Virus record (IMG/VR): IMGVR_UViG_3300047496_000172
Location: 42,579 to 106,578 of that record
DNA: 64,000 bases
Source of the DNA: a virus
Reading direction: 5' to 3' (one strand)
The position numbers were made by a program, and so were the translations under genes. Below, piece after piece: positions 16,005 through 23,918 of the stretch; position 1 is the first letter of the stretch; the number at the start of each line of letters is the position of its first letter. Below the pieces are notes generated by a model. It saw nothing but the letters and a program-made list of their open reading frames with translations, did not search any database and was not told the DNA's origin.

Positions 16005-16123
16005 TGGAACAGTCAGATATGCTCGCGAAATATAAACGCGAAAAAGAATCGGCTTATCGCAATTTTCGTCTTAATAAACGGTTCATGGCATTTGATATGA
16101 TAAAAATGAAAGGCGAACGATAA
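16004..16123 (+). CDS. Small basic protein, 39 residues
   Basis: MEQSDMLAKYKREKESAYRN followed by FRLNKRFMAFDMIKMKGER. Basic and helical. It has no ribosome site of its own and relies on the upstream 7-codon ORF. Confidence 0.45.
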   Translation: MEQSDMLAKYKREKESAYRNFRLNKRFMAFDMIKMKGER

Positions 16124-16166
16124 TTCGTCAGTGGTTCAGAGATCGATTGAAAAATCTAAAAACTGC

Positions 16167-16195
16167 TTGACTTAACCTGATTTTTTTCGTAGATA
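16167..16195 (+). promoter_or_regulatory. Promoter for a non-coding transcript
   Basis: TTGACT (16167-16172), a 17-nt spacer and TAGATA (16190-16195). No ORF follows before the hairpin at 16305, so it probably drives an RNA. Confidence 0.45.
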
Positions 16196-16199
16196 AAAG

Positions 16200-16304
16200 A
16201 GGCCGGTCTTATGACTTAACAGAGACCTAAAATAAGTTAGTCCGGTTTTCCAAGGGTTCCGAGAAACCCGATGCTGTTGTTAGAAATAGTAACCATTCTT
16301 AAAA
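16200..16304 (+). ncRNA. Candidate structured RNA of unknown class
   Basis: About 100 nt without an ORF between a promoter and a long hairpin. Visible helices are GGTCT/AGACC around a 12-nt loop and GGGTT/AACCC with a 6-nt loop. GCCGG near the start could pair with CCGG further on. It matches no riboswitch or tRNA I know, and it sits directly upstream of the HD hydrolase gene. Confidence 0.35.
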
Positions 16305-16335
16305 AAGCCCTCGACGTTGCCAACGTCGAGGGCTT
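16305..16335. terminator. Perfect 14-bp hairpin with T tract on the minus side
   Basis: AAGCCCTCGACGTT pairs with AACGTCGAGGGCTT around a 3-nt loop. The A6 run at 16301-16306 becomes a T tract for minus-strand transcripts. In the plus direction there is a stem but no T tract, and its right arm runs into the -35 of the next promoter. Confidence 0.65.
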
Positions 16336-16361
16336 GACTATAATTAAATGTCAATTATAAT
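16334..16361 (+). promoter_or_regulatory. Strong sigma-70 promoter for the HD gene
   Basis: TTGACT (16334-16339), 16 nt and a perfect TATAAT (16356-16361), with AAGGAG before ATG 16385. Confidence 0.75.
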
Positions 16362-16384
16362 GATCATAATAAAGGAGATTTATT

Positions 16385-17002
16385 ATGAAATTTGAAAAAC
16401 AACTTCTTGTTCTGCGCTCACACCTTATCGGAGCCAAATATTATAATGCTTTGTCCGCAATGGAATTCGCGGCGAAATATCACACTGGTATGCGTAAAGA
16501 TGGTGTGACTCATGAATTTTCACACCAAACGAGCATCGCCCTTCATGCGCTGACCCTTCCCGATCTCATGTTCCGCGAAGAAGTCATCGCGACGATTTTC
16601 CTGCATGATGTGCGTGAAGATTACGGGATCACAGACACCGAAGTTCGAAACCTCTTCAATGATGAAAAGTTCGCAGAGCGTGTTGCTCAAGCTGTTGAAC
16701 GGATGACTAAAGAATTCCGTGGTGTGAAATGTGATGAAGAAGAACTCTTCGCCATCATGGCTACCGATCCTATTGCCAGTATCGCCAAAGGTTGCGACAG
16801 AGTCCACAACTTCCAATCAATGGTTGGTGTGTTCACGAAGACCAAGCAACAGTCTTATATTGCGGAATGTAAGGCTCTTTTCTTCCCGATGCTTAAGACT
16901 GCTCGTAGAAACTTTCCACACCAAGTCATGGCTTATGAAAATATCAAGCATACTCTTCGAAGCCAAATCGAACTGATTGAAGCTATGCATGAGCATATGT
17001 AA
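16385..17002 (+). CDS. HD-domain hydrolase, RelA/SpoT-type
   Basis: 205 residues with the HD pattern FSHQ (metal H), FLHDVRED (HD) and KGCDRVHNFQSM, and MTKEFRG between them. The order YHTGMRKDG...SHQ...HD...DRVHN matches the hydrolase domain of RelA/SpoT homologues, here without a synthetase domain. Predicted role: degradation of (p)ppGpp or a related nucleotide during infection. Own strong promoter. Confidence 0.82.
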   Translation: MKFEKQLLVLRSHLIGAKYYNALSAMEFAAKYHTGMRKDGVTHEFSHQTSIALHALTLPDLMFREEVIATIFLHDVREDYGITDTEVRNLFNDEKFAERVAQAVERMTKEFRGVKCDEEELFAIMATDPIASIAKGCDRVHNFQSMVGVFTKTKQQSYIAECKALFFPMLKTARRNFPHQVMAYENIKHTLRSQIELIEAMHEHM

Positions 17003-17289
17003 TGAAAATAATGTTAGAACTCAGAATGAATAGAATCAATGTTGCGTTCGGTAACGGCAAATATTTACCTAATGGGTTGCCATTTGTTTTTAGTATAGAA
17101 GCTGATATTTTGGAAGTATTGCCTTGGCTTGTGGAACATGCTGGCCAAGAATTTCATACCCACGCTGCTTTTGAAGAGCGCGGATGGAGAATGCATTGGG
17201 TCGATTATGGAAAGGATCATGGTTATAATGCGCTATATTTTACACATGATGTTGATCTAATTCATTTTAAGATGCGATGGGTAGGTTAA
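17002..17289 (+). CDS. FKMRW-tail family protein
   Basis: 95 residues ending DLIHFKMRWVG, with LPWLVEHAG as the W-x3-H segment. The start overlaps the HD gene stop (TAATG), so it is co-translated with the hydrolase. Function unknown. Confidence 0.75.
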   Translation: MKIMLELRMNRINVAFGNGKYLPNGLPFVFSIEADILEVLPWLVEHAGQEFHTHAAFEERGWRMHWVDYGKDHGYNALYFTHDVDLIHFKMRWVG

Positions 17290-17300
17290 AAAATAATAGA

Positions 17301-17328
17301 TTGACAAACTAAAAAAATTTGTTATACC
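17301..17328 (+). promoter_or_regulatory. Sigma-70 promoter of the PspA-like module
   Basis: TTGACA (17301-17306), 16 nt and TATACC (17323-17328), followed by RBS AAAGGA. Confidence 0.68.
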
Positions 17329-17364
17329 AATTTTATCATTAGAACTTAACCAAAGGATATGAAT

Positions 17365-18132
17365 ATGGGTTTTTTCAGTGCGCTTCTGGGTGCAGAAGCG
17401 AAGCATGCTGTGCGAGCCGTAAGTGATCAGATCGTAGCGATGGACCCTTCGACAGCTTCGGCGGCCCAATTGCAAACGATGGAACAAGACCTTGATCGGG
17501 TCGGCAGGGAACTGGCCAAGTTCCAAGCGGAAGCTCTCCGCGAAAATGGCGAAGTCATTAAGATTCAAACTCAATATGATCGTCTTGTAGCCGCCGCCGC
17601 AAAGATGACTGCGGATTATGACGCGGAAACAGATGAAACTCGCAAGACAGGTTTGGGCATGAGCCTTTCGGGCCTCATGGAAACCTGCGAAAAGCTAAAG
17701 TCCGATCTTGCTACGGAAGCCCAACACAAGGCGGATGCTGACGCTCTGGTTGCTGAAACTGAATCGATCTACAAGGCCAAGGGCGCCGATGTTCTCACCG
17801 CCAGAAAGAACCTTGAAAGTGCGGCACGCGATATGGCCCGCGCTCAAGTTGAGAAGGAACATACCGGTATGATGGCGGAAAATGCCGCGCGTGTTGCCGG
17901 TCTTCGAAATAACGAAATCGACGGTCTGCATGGTGCGCTCGATGCCATGGCCCGCAAGACGGCGGACGCTAAGGCGGTGGCGGAAGCCAATCGTCTCAAG
18001 GTCCAAGTATTGTCACATGTTGACGCTGGTAGCGTTGACGACCCCAACGTGAAAGCGGCCTTGGCTGCTGTCTCGGGTGCTCCCAGCACGCAATCCTTTG
18101 CGGATCGTCTGGCTGCGCTGAAGTCCAAGTAA
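17365..18132 (+). CDS. PspA/IM30-like coiled-coil protein
   Basis: 255 residues, almost entirely Ala/Glu/Lys-rich heptads, starting MGFFSALLGAEAKHA, which recalls the N-terminal amphipathic helix of PspA/YjfJ. The end (SFADRLAALKSK) also resembles YjfJ. ATG 17365 is preferred to 17359 for its 9-nt distance to AAAGGA. PspA proteins protect and remodel the inner membrane. In E. coli yjfJ lies with yjfM and yjfC, whose homologues follow here. The family call rests on composition and context. Confidence 0.62.
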   Translation: MGFFSALLGAEAKHAVRAVSDQIVAMDPSTASAAQLQTMEQDLDRVGRELAKFQAEALRENGEVIKIQTQYDRLVAAAAKMTADYDAETDETRKTGLGMSLSGLMETCEKLKSDLATEAQHKADADALVAETESIYKAKGADVLTARKNLESAARDMARAQVEKEHTGMMAENAARVAGLRNNEIDGLHGALDAMARKTADAKAVAEANRLKVQVLSHVDAGSVDDPNVKAALAAVSGAPSTQSFADRLAALKSK

Positions 18133-18168
18133 ACCATCATCACTTAACAGAAAAGGAATTACATTAAA

Positions 18169-18936
18169 ATGATTAAGCGTAGTTTTATCGGTATTCTAGC
18201 AGTGGTGGGCATGCTTGCCTCCGCTTGTAGCCCGCAACCTCAACAGGTTTATCAGCAACCCGTCGCCGTTTCACAAGTCCAGCAAGTTCAGGCTCCACAG
18301 CCAAAGCTCTACAATTCGGTTCAAGACTGTCAGTCTGACCAGACGAACGTCAACCCTCAACTGTGCGCTACGGCTTTTGCTCAATCTCAAGCCCAACTGA
18401 CACATTATAATTCATATGCTTCTTGTTCGGCATATGGCTACAACGACTGCGTTGATCATGGTGGCTGGTTTGGTCCTATGATGACGGGCTTCATGCTCGG
18501 CGCCATGACCAACGGTTATTACGGTTCGCCGGTCTATGTTCTCCATGGTGGCTACTATGGCGGCGGTTATTACGGACATGCTCTGAATTATGGAGCCCCA
18601 ATTCGTGTCGGCGGCCATTATGTTCTCTCCCATGATGTTGTGGTTCATCAACACGTCTATGTGTCTCAACATGCGGCGCCAGCGGCTGTCGTAACTCGCG
18701 CCGGGTTCGGCGGTTCTCAGGTTGCCTCGGTTTCTGCGCCCCGTCCCTCTGTCGCGGCTCCTTCGGCGGCGGCGACTGTTCAACGCGGCGGGTTCGGCGG
18801 CGGCTTTGGTGGGGCGACGACGGTTAACAGCGGCTATCATGCTTCTCCTGCCTATGCGTCTTCTTATCGATCTTCGTCTTCGGGTTCATCCTATCACTCC
18901 TCGTTTTCTTCTAGCGGAAGCAGCCGTCGTCGTTAA
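18169..18936 (+). CDS. YgiB/YjfM-like (DUF1190) lipoprotein
   Basis: 255 residues. Lipoprotein signal MIKRSFIGILAVVGMLASAC with Cys20 in the lipobox. The mature part has the DUF1190 layout: YNSVQDCQSD, PQLCATAFAQSQA, YASCSAYGYNDCVDHG and WFGPMMTGFMLGAMTNGYYG. A long Gly/Tyr/Ser-rich low-complexity tail with RGGFGGGFGG follows. RBS AAGGAA. It pairs with the YgiC/YjfC-like ATP-grasp gene downstream, as ygiB with ygiC in E. coli. Confidence 0.78.
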   Translation: MIKRSFIGILAVVGMLASACSPQPQQVYQQPVAVSQVQQVQAPQPKLYNSVQDCQSDQTNVNPQLCATAFAQSQAQLTHYNSYASCSAYGYNDCVDHGGWFGPMMTGFMLGAMTNGYYGSPVYVLHGGYYGGGYYGHALNYGAPIRVGGHYVLSHDVVVHQHVYVSQHAAPAAVVTRAGFGGSQVASVSAPRPSVAAPSAAATVQRGGFGGGFGGATTVNSGYHASPAYASSYRSSSSGSSYHSSFSSSGSSRRR

Positions 18937-18943
18937 GAATCTA

Positions 18944-18973
18944 GGCGGGCAAGTCCCGCCTTCTTTCTTTTTT
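18944..18973 (+). terminator. Intrinsic terminator between YjfM- and YjfC-like genes
   Basis: GGCGGG / CCCGCC stem with loop CAAGT, followed by TTCTTTCTTTTTT. Partial termination here could lower expression of the ligase relative to the lipoprotein. Confidence 0.75.
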
Positions 18974-18990
18974 ACTGAAGGAAAAAACAA

Positions 18991-20208
18991 ATGAAGCGAA
19001 TTACACTCACTCCCCGTCCTACTTGGCAGAACAATGTTCAAGCTGTTGGATTTAATTGGCATACGCCAAATTTCAATCCATATTGGAATGAAGCCGCTGC
19101 CTACCAATTTACCGCCGCCGAAATTGAGTCTATTAGACAAGCAACGGTAGATGTTAATGGTATGATGCTCGATACTATCGATGCCATTATTACCAGCCGG
19201 TCCCTTCCCATTTTTGGTTATTCCGATGATCTCATTGCAGTAATTGAAAAGAGTTGGGCAGAAACTGAAGAACCTACCATGTTCGGTCGTTTCGACTTTG
19301 CTGTAAATGGAAACGATATCAAGCTTCTCGACTATAACGGTGATTATCCCAGCACTTTTGTTGAAGCTGGCGCCGTCCAAGCGGCTTGGAAGGATGAAGT
19401 TTTTCCAGAATTGTCACAATTCAATGATATTCATGCAGCGACAGTCGATGTTTTTCGTGATATCGCCAATACTCTTCGCGGTCAGCTTCGAACGGATGGT
19501 GCTCCTGATTTCCGAAATGTTTATATCGGCGGCATGTCTCCAGATGTAGAAATCGACGGTGTTGCGGCATATCTCCAACGTGTCGCTCAAGAAGGCGGTC
19601 TCGCGACTCGATTCATTTCCTTTTCGGATATTGGCCGCGCCGTAGAAAATTTCTATGATGAAGATGATGATCTTTATGAGGTTGTTACTTTTGTCGATCT
19701 CCAAAATCAGCCGATTACCAATCTGATTCATCTTGCGCCTCTTAACTGGATGTTGGCTGGTACTTTCGGGCCTGACTTGATCAACCAAGTTGTGCAAGGT
19801 CGGATTCGTCTGATCGAACCGGCATGGAAGATTTTGGCTTCAAATAAGCGTCTCATGGTCGAAATGTGGAATCGAAATGCCTTTCATCCAAATCTTCTGA
19901 AGACTTCAACCATTGTCGAACCGGAATTTCCACTTCTTGGATATGTGTCAAAGCCCGTCACCGGTCAAGGTGGACAGAACGTAACGATCTTTGGCCCCAA
20001 TAACCAAATCGTAGATCAAACCCAAGGTGATTTAGCCAGCGAACAAATGATCTATCAAGAGCGCGCCAATTTGTCCGAAACCGATGGCAACTTTGCCGTC
20101 GTTAATTCTTGGTGGATCGGTGGTCAAAGCGTTGGTTTGGGTATTCATGAGGCATCCGTGCCTATTATTGATGCATCCGGAACATTTGTTCCACATGTTA
20201 TTGTCTAA
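18991..20208 (+). CDS. YgiC/YjfC-like ATP-grasp (glutathionylspermidine synthase family)
   Basis: 405 residues. Family landmarks are GRFDFAVNGNDIKLLDYNGD (metal/ATP site), PSTFVEAGAVQAAWKD, EPAWKILASNKRLM and YVSKPVTGQGGQNV (ATP-grasp lysine and glycine loop). It is the synthetase half without the amidase of true Gsp. Predicted acid-amine ligase acting with the DUF1190 lipoprotein and PspA-like protein. RBS AAGGAA; terminator downstream at 20343. Confidence 0.87.
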   Translation: MKRITLTPRPTWQNNVQAVGFNWHTPNFNPYWNEAAAYQFTAAEIESIRQATVDVNGMMLDTIDAIITSRSLPIFGYSDDLIAVIEKSWAETEEPTMFGRFDFAVNGNDIKLLDYNGDYPSTFVEAGAVQAAWKDEVFPELSQFNDIHAATVDVFRDIANTLRGQLRTDGAPDFRNVYIGGMSPDVEIDGVAAYLQRVAQEGGLATRFISFSDIGRAVENFYDEDDDLYEVVTFVDLQNQPITNLIHLAPLNWMLAGTFGPDLINQVVQGRIRLIEPAWKILASNKRLMVEMWNRNAFHPNLLKTSTIVEPEFPLLGYVSKPVTGQGGQNVTIFGPNNQIVDQTQGDLASEQMIYQERANLSETDGNFAVVNSWWIGGQSVGLGIHEASVPIIDASGTFVPHVIV

Positions 20209-20219
20209 AGGAGGGAAAT

Positions 20220-20264
20220 ATGTATGTAAATGATTTGGCCAATACAAAGGACCAAGTGATTTAA
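20220..20264 (+). pseudogene. Broken small gene with in-frame TAA
   Basis: An excellent ribosome site (AAAGGAGGG) leads into MYVNDLANTKDQVI, then TAA. The same frame continues with protein-like sequence (VPTEGGLLILEAGHKPKYPI) up to the terminator at 20343. Either a 14-residue peptide, or a gene of about 43 codons interrupted by a stop. Confidence 0.4.
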
Positions 20265-20342
20265 GTTCCTACCGAAGGCGGTCTGCTGATTTTGGAGGCT
20301 GGACATAAACCCAAGTATCCAATTTATGGATGTTCGAAATTA

Positions 20343-20366
20343 GGGAGCCTTTTGGCTCCCTTTTTT
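20343..20366 (+). terminator. Intrinsic terminator
   Basis: GGGAGCC (20343-20349), loop TTTT, GGCTCCC (20354-20360), then six T. It ends the PspA-like module transcript ahead of the PrkA operon. Confidence 0.85.
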
Positions 20367-20401
20367 GTATTTTTAGAAATAGACTTTTTGATCTCCATTG
20401 C

Positions 20402-20420
20402 GGTAATATTAAAAATTACC
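20402..20420. promoter_or_regulatory. Inverted repeat upstream of prkA
   Basis: GGTAAT and ATTACC separated by 7 nt. With the second palindrome 15 nt further on it forms a possible operator pair before the PrkA operon; no regulator is assigned. Confidence 0.4.
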
Positions 20421-20434
20421 ACAATAAGCATTAT

Positions 20435-20447
20435 GTTAATTATTAAC
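20435..20447. promoter_or_regulatory. Palindrome upstream of prkA
   Basis: GTTAAT-T-ATTAAC, a perfect 13-nt palindrome 33 nt before ATG 20480. Candidate operator. Confidence 0.4.
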
Positions 20448-20479
20448 TAAATACTTTTTGAACATATGGAGACAAATGT

Positions 20480-22417
20480 ATGACTACTAATTTGTTTGAT
20501 TTCTTTAAAGAAAACTTTGCTAAGACCAAAGTAGAATATCTCGGGTTAGAAGAGTATCTTACCATTTGTAAGAATGATCATTTAGCTTATGCCACTGCTG
20601 CCGAGAGAATGGTACATGCTATTGGAAAACCGGTTAGCATAGATACATCTAACGATCCAAGATTATCTCGTATTTTTATGAATCGAACAATAAAAATTTA
20701 TCCATCTTTCAAAGATTTTTATGGGATGGAAGATACGATTGAGCGCGTCGTATCATTTTTCAAACATTCAGCCCAAGGTTTGGAAGAACGTAAACAAATC
20801 CTTTATTTGCTTGGTCCAGTAGGGGGCGGAAAGTCTTCCTTGGCGGAACGTTTGAAGGCTCTTATGGAAGCGTATCCTATATACGTTTTGTGTGCTGGTG
20901 AAGAACTAAGTCCAGTGTTTGAGACTCCTTTGGGTCTTTTTCCTGGTGAACGTTACGCCGAGATCATTAAGGATCAATATGGTATTGATTCTCGTTATCT
21001 GAACAATATTTTGAGTCCATGGGCGGTAAAACGTTTAAAAGAATTTGATGGTGATATCTCTAAATTTCGTGTTGCCAAAATCATTCCTTCTCGGTTGGAA
21101 CAAATCGCTATTTGTAAAACTGAACCCGGCGATGAAAATAATCAGGATATATCCTGTTTAGTTGGGAAGACTGATATTCGCAAACTTGAATATTTCAGCC
21201 AAAATGATCCGGATGCCTATTCTTTTTCTGGTGCGCTCTGCCGCGCTAACCAAGGGCTAATGGAATTTGTAGAAATGTTCAAGGCTCCGATCAAAGTTCT
21301 TCACCCATTATTGACCGCCACCCAGGAAGGCAATTACGTAGGAACTGAAGCCATTAGCGCAATTCCTTTTAACGGGATTATCCTGGCACACAGTAATATG
21401 AGCGAATGGTTAACTTTCAAAAACAATGCCAATAATGAAGCTTTTCTTGATCGTATTTGCGTTATCAAAGTTCCATATTGCTTGCGAAAGACAGAAGAAG
21501 AAGAAATTTATACAAAGATGTTAAATTCTTCTGATCTATCTAAAGCACCGTTGGCTCCGCAAACACTTAGTATGTTGGCAAAGTTTACAGTTTTAAGCAG
21601 AATAAAGGATCATACAAATTCCACCTTGTGGTCAAAAATGCGTGTATATGATGGAGAAAATCTTAAGGAAATAGACCCAAAAGCAAAATCTATGCAAGAA
21701 TATAGAGATGAGGCAGGAGTGGATGAAGGTATGACTGGTATTTCTACTCGATTTGCTTTTAAGATTTTATCGTCAACCTTTAATTTTGATGGTGAAGAAG
21801 TTGCGGCTGATCCAGTACATCTTATGATGGTTTTGGAAAATGCTATTCGACGCGAACAGTTTGGTATTGACGTTGAAAAGAAATATCTGAGCTTTATCAA
21901 AGAAAAACTTGTTCCTGAATATGCTGAGTTCATTGGAAATGAAATTCAGATGGCTTATTTGGAAGCCTATGATGAATATGGTCAAGCTACATTTGATCGG
22001 TATATTGAATATGCTGATTGTTGGATGTCTGAAATTGACTATAAAGATGCTGATACTGGAGCATTATACGATAGAGATATTTTGAATAATGAATTAGAAA
22101 AGATTGAAAAAGCTGGTGGTCTTTCTAATAATCCAAAAGATTTTCGCTCTGAGGTTGTAAATTTTGTCTTAAGACAACGTGCCAAACAAACTCAAGTTAA
22201 ATGGACAAGTTATGAAAAATTGAAGAAAGTTATCGAAAAGAAAATTTTCGCTTCTTCTGAAGAACTTCTCCCTATTATATCGTTTGGCGCCAAACAAGAC
22301 AAAGAATCAGAAAAGAAACATAACGATTTCGTAGAAAGAATGAAAAATCGTGGTCTTACGGAACGTCAAATTCGCCGTGCGGTAGAATGGTTTTTACGTA
22401 TTAGAAAGAGTAATTAA
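20480..22417 (+). CDS. prkA: PrkA-type AAA+ serine protein kinase
   Basis: 645 residues, the usual length of bacterial PrkA/YeaG. The AAA domain has Walker A LLGPVGGGKSSLAERL. Family blocks include AYATAAERM, KTEPGDENNQDIS, LCRANQGLMEFVEMFKAPIK, LLTATQEGNYVGTE and YDGENLKEIDPKAKS. The C-terminal kinase-related region runs to FLRIRKSN. All blocks look intact, so the protein is probably active. In bacteria PrkA works with YeaH and SpoVR in starvation and stress responses; both follow here. GGAG precedes the ATG. Confidence 0.95.
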   Translation: MTTNLFDFFKENFAKTKVEYLGLEEYLTICKNDHLAYATAAERMVHAIGKPVSIDTSNDPRLSRIFMNRTIKIYPSFKDFYGMEDTIERVVSFFKHSAQGLEERKQILYLLGPVGGGKSSLAERLKALMEAYPIYVLCAGEELSPVFETPLGLFPGERYAEIIKDQYGIDSRYLNNILSPWAVKRLKEFDGDISKFRVAKIIPSRLEQIAICKTEPGDENNQDISCLVGKTDIRKLEYFSQNDPDAYSFSGALCRANQGLMEFVEMFKAPIKVLHPLLTATQEGNYVGTEAISAIPFNGIILAHSNMSEWLTFKNNANNEAFLDRICVIKVPYCLRKTEEEEIYTKMLNSSDLSKAPLAPQTLSMLAKFTVLSRIKDHTNSTLWSKMRVYDGENLKEIDPKAKSMQEYRDEAGVDEGMTGISTRFAFKILSSTFNFDGEEVAADPVHLMMVLENAIRREQFGIDVEKKYLSFIKEKLVPEYAEFIGNEIQMAYLEAYDEYGQATFDRYIEYADCWMSEIDYKDADTGALYDRDILNNELEKIEKAGGLSNNPKDFRSEVVNFVLRQRAKQTQVKWTSYEKLKKVIEKKIFASSEELLPIISFGAKQDKESEKKHNDFVERMKNRGLTERQIRRAVEWFLRIRKSN

Positions 22418-22429
22418 TTGGAGTTAAGT

Positions 22430-22636
22430 ATGAATACGGTTGAATATATTCGTTTACTGACAAAATTAACTGAACAGTTGCGATTAACTTCTTCTGTTAT
22501 GAAAGAATTAAACGAACTCATGACTGATGGTAGTATAATTCCTTATTCCCCGCTTCATTTGTTACTCGAAGAATTGACTAATAATATAATAGACACCAAG
22601 AAACTTATACAAGAGAGTAAAAAATATCGTGCGTAA
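22430..22636 (+). CDS. Small helical protein within the PrkA operon
   Basis: 68 residues from ATG 22430 (RBS GGAG). Leu/Glu-rich helices, no known motif. It lies between prkA and yeaH and overlaps the latter by 8 nt. The bacterial operon has no counterpart that I know. Confidence 0.65.
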   Translation: MNTVEYIRLLTKLTEQLRLTSSVMKELNELMTDGSIIPYSPLHLLLEELTNNIIDTKKLIQESKKYRA

Positions 22637-23918
22637 TTTTACGATCATAGATAGGCGCGAAAATCCTAAAGGAAAGTCTTTATCAAATCGTCAACGATTT
22701 TTGGAAAGAGCGAAACATAGTATCAAAAAGGCGGCTCATAAAGCATTTGATACAAAATCGATTGGAAACCAAGAAGACACCGTAATTAATATAGAAAACG
22801 ACGGTACGGATGAGCCAAGATTTAGAACTGATCCTTCTACTGGAGACTATGATTATGTTTTGCCAGGAAATGAAGAATTTATAGTTGGCGATATTATTAG
22901 AAAACCTAAGAAAAAAGCTGGCGGTGGCTCCGGTGGTGATGGATCAGGAAATGGAAAAGGAGAAGATGACTTTGATTTTGTTCTCTCATATGAAGAATTT
23001 TTAGATGTTATTTTTGATGATCTTGAACTTCCAGATTTGATTAAAAAATCTGAAAAAAATGCTGTTTCGTTTTCTAATAGACGAGCAGGACATACCACTA
23101 CAGGGATGCCATCCAATCTTAATGTCGAAAAAACCGCTATGGCAGGTATGGCTCGCAGAATTGCTTTAAAATCTCCAAAGTTTAAAAAAATTCACGAATT
23201 AGAAGAAGAGTTGAAAAATTGCCAAGATGAAAATCGTATGGCTGCTATAAAAGAAGAAATAGCATCATTAAGAAAAAGAGCTAATGCGATAGGATATCTC
23301 GATGATGTCGATCTAAGATATAACAATTTCGTAAAAACGCCTAAACCAATCACTCAAGCCGTAATGATTTTGCTAATGGATGTTTCGGGGTCAATGGGTG
23401 TTCATGAAAAAACAATCGCAAAGAAATTTTTTGTTTTACTTCATCTATTCTTGAAAAGACGATATGAAAATATTGATGTGGTATTTGTTAGACACCACGA
23501 TGAGGCAATGGAATGTGATGAGGTAGAATTCTTTAATTCTCGTGAAACAGGAGGCACAATAGTCTCCAAAGGCTATCAAAAAATAAAAGAAATCATTGCG
23601 GAAAGATATCATAGTGATGATTGGAACATTTATATAGCTCAAGCCTCTGATGGTGATAATTCGAGTGATGATAACCAAAATGTTGTAAAATATCTTGTCA
23701 AAGATTTATTGCCTATTGCTCAATATTTTACATACTTAGAAATAGATGATGGCCTCTCGTCTCCTTCTATATGGGGATTTGCTATACCAAAAACTTTGTG
23801 GCACGTAATTTCTCCTTTGACTAAAGAAAATGATAATCTAACTTGTGCTACTATAAATGATGAAAATAAAGTTATTTCTGTATTCAGAAATCTGTTTAAT
23901 AAGGCATTAAAAAAATGA
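22629..23918 (+). CDS. yeaH: YeaH/YhbH (DUF444) VWA-like protein
   Basis: 429 residues starting with GTG. N-terminus IDRRENPKGKSLSNRQRFL, the glycine-rich KAGGGSGGDGSGNGKGEDD linker, and the von Willebrand A-type site VMILLMDVSGSMG (MIDAS DxSxS). Further blocks are VRHHDEAMECDEVEFF, SRETGGTIVS and IYIAQASDGDN. These are the hallmarks of DUF444. Overlaps both neighbours, so it is translated as part of the operon. Confidence 0.92.
   Translation: MRNFTIIDRRENPKGKSLSNRQRFLERAKHSIKKAAHKAFDTKSIGNQEDTVINIENDGTDEPRFRTDPSTGDYDYVLPGNEEFIVGDIIRKPKKKAGGGSGGDGSGNGKGEDDFDFVLSYEEFLDVIFDDLELPDLIKKSEKNAVSFSNRRAGHTTTGMPSNLNVEKTAMAGMARRIALKSPKFKKIHELEEELKNCQDENRMAAIKEEIASLRKRANAIGYLDDVDLRYNNFVKTPKPITQAVMILLMDVSGSMGVHEKTIAKKFFVLLHLFLKRRYENIDVVFVRHHDEAMECDEVEFFNSRETGGTIVSKGYQKIKEIIAERYHSDDWNIYIAQASDGDNSSDDNQNVVKYLVKDLLPIAQYFTYLEIDDGLSSPSIWGFAIPKTLWHVISPLTKENDNLTCATINDENKVISVFRNLFNKALKK

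Noticed and set aside
16226-16250. TAAAATAAG...TAGTCCG resembling the core of a Cas9 tracrRNA
   Set aside because: The nexus hairpin pairing is not preserved, and there is no CRISPR array or cas gene in the window. The match is short and probably chance.
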